A stretch of 8,558 bases of DNA, taken from Burkholderiaceae bacterium (GTDB taxonomy: Bacteria; Pseudomonadota; Gammaproteobacteria; Burkholderiales; Burkholderiaceae). The translations under genes and the position numbers were made by a program. Location: NCBI GenBank assembly GCA_025057735.1, contig JANWUU010000265.1, positions 1-8,558 on the forward strand. The letters are read 5' to 3'. Below the pieces are notes generated by a model, which saw only the letters and a list, made by a program, of their open reading frames with translations, ran no database searches and was not told the DNA's origin. This document shows, in pieces, positions 6,403 through 8,558 of this stretch (its first letter is position 1; every line of letters starts with the position of its first letter).

Positions 6403-7593
6403 TCAAATTGCGCCATCGGCGCGCAGCCGTTCGATCTCCGCGCGCGAGAAGCCCAACTCGGCGAGCACCGCCTCGGTGTGTTCGCCCAGCGCCGGTACCG
6501 GGTCCATGCGCACGAAATCGGGATCGGACACGCCGGGCGGCAGCAGCGCCGGAATCGGTCCGGCCGGCGTTTCGACCTGCACCCAGCGGCCGCGCGCCGC
6601 AAGCTGCGCGTGCCGCCACAGATCGTGCATGCTGTTGACGCGCGCGTTGGCGATGCCGGCGGCATCCAGCCGCGCCACCACCTGCGCGGCGGTCAGCGGC
6701 GCAAAGGCGGCGACGATGATCTCGCGCAGCGCGGCGCGCGCCTCGCTGCGCGCCGCGTTGGAGGCAAACCGCGGATCGGTCGCCAACTGCGGCTGCTCGA
6801 GGACCCGCGTGCAGAAGACCTCCCATTCGCGTTCGTTCTGCAGCCCCAGCATCACCACCTGGCCGTCGCCGGCCGGAAACGGCCCGTACGGATAGATCGT
6901 CGCGTGCGCCGCTCCTGTGCGCGGCGGCGGCGCCGCGCCGTCGAACGCGTAGTAAAGCGGATAGCCCATCCACTCGGCCATCGCCTCCAGCATCGAGACG
7001 TCGATGCGCCGGCCTTTGCCGGTGCGGCCGCGTTCGATCAGCGCCGCCAGCACGTTGCTGTACGCGTACATGCCGGCGGCGATGTCGGCGATCGAGCAGC
7101 CGGCCTTGGCGGGTTCGTCCGCGCTGCCGGTGATCGACAGGAAACCCGATTCGCTCTGGATCAGCAGGTCGTAGGCTTTTTTGTCGCGGTACGGGCCGGG
7201 GCGCTGCGGATCGTCGCCGTAGCCGGAGATGTCGCACACGATCAGGCGCGGGTGACGCGCATGCAGGGCCTCGAAGGACAGGCCCAGCCGCGCCGCTGCG
7301 CCCGGCGCAAGGTTCTGCACCAGCACGTCGGCGCGCGCCAGCAGCCGCTCGAGGAGCGCCGGCGCCGCCGCGTGCTTCAGGTCCAGTGTCACGCTTTCCT
7401 TGCTGCGGTTGGTCCAGACGAAATGCGAGGCGAGCCCGCGCACGCGCGCATCGTAGGCGCGCGCGAAGTCGCCCGACCCGGGCCGCTCGATCTTGATCAC
7501 GCGCGCGCCCAGATCCGCCAGCTGCCGCGTGCAAAATGGCGCCGCGATCGCATGCTCCAGCGCCACCACCGTGATGCCTTCGAGCGGCCGCAT
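6403..7593 (-). CDS. CaiB/BaiF (class III) CoA-transferase
   Basis: This 396-residue protein is a family III CoA-transferase, a normal full length for the interlocked-dimer fold. These enzymes move CoA from a donor thioester such as succinyl-CoA to a carboxylic acid. Seen: MRPLEGITVVALEHAIAAPF (1-20), ADLGARVIKIERPGSGDFAR (26-45), FVWTNRSKESVTLDL (58-72), ADVLVQNLAPGAAARLGL (88-105), DISGYGDDPQRPGPYRDKKA (121-140), YDLLIQSESGFLSITG (141-156), and GCSIADIAAGMYA (165-177), in which Asp170 is the expected catalytic residue. The second half carries PYGPFPAGDGQVVMLGLQN (235-253) and DPRFASN (273-279). The ATG (7591-7593) starts 4 nt after the stop of the acyl-CoA dehydrogenase without a visible Shine-Dalgarno, so translation is probably coupled. 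Role: activation of the pathway substrate as a CoA thioester. Specificity (itaconate, mesaconate, citramalate, other acids) cannot be read from the sequence. Confidence 0.9.
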   Translation of the reverse strand: MRPLEGITVVALEHAIAAPFCTRQLADLGARVIKIERPGSGDFARAYDARVRGLASHFVWTNRSKESVTLDLKHAAAPALLERLLARADVLVQNLAPGAAARLGLSFEALHARHPRLIVCDISGYGDDPQRPGPYRDKKAYDLLIQSESGFLSITGSADEPAKAGCSIADIAAGMYAYSNVLAALIERGRTGKGRRIDVSMLEAMAEWMGYPLYYAFDGAAPPPRTGAAHATIYPYGPFPAGDGQVVMLGLQNEREWEVFCTRVLEQPQLATDPRFASNAARSEARAALREIIVAAFAPLTAAQVVARLDAAGIANARVNSMHDLWRHAQLAARGRWVQVETPAGPIPALLPPGVSDPDFVRMDPVPALGEHTEAVLAELGFSRAEIERLRADGAI

Positions 7594-7597
7594 CGGT

Positions 7598-8558
7598 TCA
7601 GAATGAACGCGGCAGTCCGAGCAGATGCTCGGCCACGTACGACAGGATGAGATTGGTCGAGATCGGCGCCACCTGGTAAAGCCGCGTCTCGCGGAACTTG
7701 CGCTCGACGTCGTATTCGTGCGCGAAGCCGTAGCCGCCGTGGAACTGCAGGCAGGCGTTGGCCGCCTCCCAGCTCGCCTTGGCCGCCAGGTACTTGGCCA
7801 TGTTGGCCTGCGCGCCGCACGGCTGCCCGGCGTCGAAGCGCTCGCAGGCGCGCCAACGCATCAGATTCGCCGCCTCGATCTCGATGAAGGCCTCGGCGAT
7901 CGGGAACTGCACGCCCTGGTTCTGCCCGATCGGACGGCCGAAGACGACGCGCTGCCTCGCATAGCGCGTCACCCGGTCGATGAACCAGTAACCGTCGCCG
8001 ATGCACTCGGCGGCGATCAGCGTGCGCTCGGCGTTCAGCCCGTCCAGGATGTAGTGAAAGCCGCGCCCCTCCTCGCCGATCAGGTTCTCGGCCGGGATCT
8101 CCAGATCGTCGAAGAACAGCTCGTTCGTCTCGTGGTTGACCATGTTGGCGATCGGCCGCACGGTCATGCCGCGCTCGCGCGCGCGCTGCAGATCCACCAG
8201 GAACAGCGAGAGTCCGTCGGTCTTTTTCTTCACCGCCGCCAGCGGTGTCGTGCGCGCCAGCAGGATCATCCAGTCGCTGTGCTGCACGCGCGAGATCCAC
8301 ACCTTCTGGCCGTTGATGACGTAGCGGTCGCCCTTTCTGACCGCGGTGGTCTGGATCTGGGTCGTGTCGGTGCCGGCCGACGGCTCGGTCACTCCCATCG
8401 ACTGCAGCCGCCATTCGCCGCGGGCGATCTTCGGCAGGAAACGGCGTTTCTGATCCTCGCTGCCATGGCGCAGCAGCGTGCCCATGTTGTACATCTGGCC
8501 GTGGCAGGCGCCGGCGTTGCCGCCGCTGCGGTTGATCTCCTCCAGGATCACGGCCGCC
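7598..8558 (-). CDS. Acyl-CoA dehydrogenase (5' end outside window)
   Basis: About 320 residues of the middle and C-terminal part of an FAD-dependent acyl-CoA dehydrogenase; the family is about 380 long, so roughly 60 N-terminal residues lie beyond position 8558. The frame stays open to the edge (the GTG at 8549-8551 is internal). Numbered from that codon: NRSGGNAGACHGQMYNMGTL (7-26), MGVTEPSAGTDTTQIQT (52-68), the FAD/substrate segment, INGQKVWISR (79-88), LFFDDLEIPAENLIGEEGRG (145-164), LDGLNAERTLIAAECIG (169-185), VVFGRPIGQNQGVQFPIAE (202-220), FHGGYGFAHEYDVERKFRE (270-288) and LYQVAPISTNLIL (291-303). The position of the usual catalytic Glu (YEGTS in short-chain enzymes) is Pro here; Glu175 in NAER aligns with the alternative base used by isovaleryl- and long-chain enzymes. 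First gene of the operon visible; it introduces a C2-C3 double bond into the acyl-CoA. Confidence 0.9.
   Translation of the reverse strand, partial: AAVILEEINRSGGNAGACHGQMYNMGTLLRHGSEDQKRRFLPKIARGEWRLQSMGVTEPSAGTDTTQIQTTAVRKGDRYVINGQKVWISRVQHSDWMILLARTTPLAAVKKKTDGLSLFLVDLQRARERGMTVRPIANMVNHETNELFFDDLEIPAENLIGEEGRGFHYILDGLNAERTLIAAECIGDGYWFIDRVTRYARQRVVFGRPIGQNQGVQFPIAEAFIEIEAANLMRWRACERFDAGQPCGAQANMAKYLAAKASWEAANACLQFHGGYGFAHEYDVERKFRETRLYQVAPISTNLILSYVAEHLLGLPRSF

Noticed and set aside
6360..6405. Internal promoter (TTGACG ... CACAAT, minus strand) between the CoA-transferase and MmgE/PrpD genes
   Set aside because: The spacer is about 20 nt, too long for a sigma-70 promoter, and the -35 overlaps the stop codon.
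1..8558. CRISPR arrays, tRNA or rRNA genes
   Set aside because: No regularly spaced direct repeats, cloverleaf or rRNA-like sequence seen on either strand.

Overview
The window is high-GC DNA with strongly G/C-ending codons. Its gene content points to a betaproteobacterium, most likely of the Burkholderiales: a CaiB/BaiF CoA-transferase, MmgE/PrpD and CitE-like operon, a Fis-type tail of an NtrC-class regulator, a LonB-like protease, a universal-stress-type protein and an FNR-like box. The taxon is an inference from family content, not from a marker gene.

Layout, left to right. (1) 1-231, plus strand: the C-terminal end of an unrecognised protein, convergent with and overlapping the next gene. 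(2) 174-1913, minus strand: a large predicted surface lipoprotein with a lipobox, a Pro/Ser-rich linker, a fibronectin type III domain and a right-handed parallel beta-helix of the pectate-lyase-like fold. (3) 2085-2393, minus strand: a short ORF whose last ~57 codons are the Fis-type DNA-binding tail of a sigma-54-dependent response regulator, with no receiver or AAA+ domain, probably a gene remnant. (4) 2533-3762, plus strand: an FNR/CRP-like palindrome followed by two broken stress genes. The first ~160 codons of a LonB-like AAA protease run, out of frame, into a universal-stress-type protein that lacks its first strand and helix. The simplest reading is one deletion that removed the rest of the protease gene and the start of the usp gene. 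(5) 3763-4134: no intact gene, but a coding-like frame interrupted by TAG and a possible insertion-sequence end. (6) 4135-8558, minus strand: a compact catabolic operon transcribed right to left: acyl-CoA dehydrogenase (5' end outside the window), CaiB/BaiF CoA-transferase, MmgE/PrpD protein, and a CitE-like (HpcH/HpaI) lyase.

How the genes work together. The four operon genes are almost contiguous (gaps of 4, 82 and 8 nt). Together they supply CoA activation, alpha,beta-oxidation, hydration/dehydration or decarboxylation, and C-C cleavage of a CoA ester, which suits breakdown of a branched or dicarboxylic acid. The substrate cannot be read from sequence. The left half (1-4134) looks like an eroding region with truncated genes and a junction; the right half looks like an intact, actively maintained metabolic operon.
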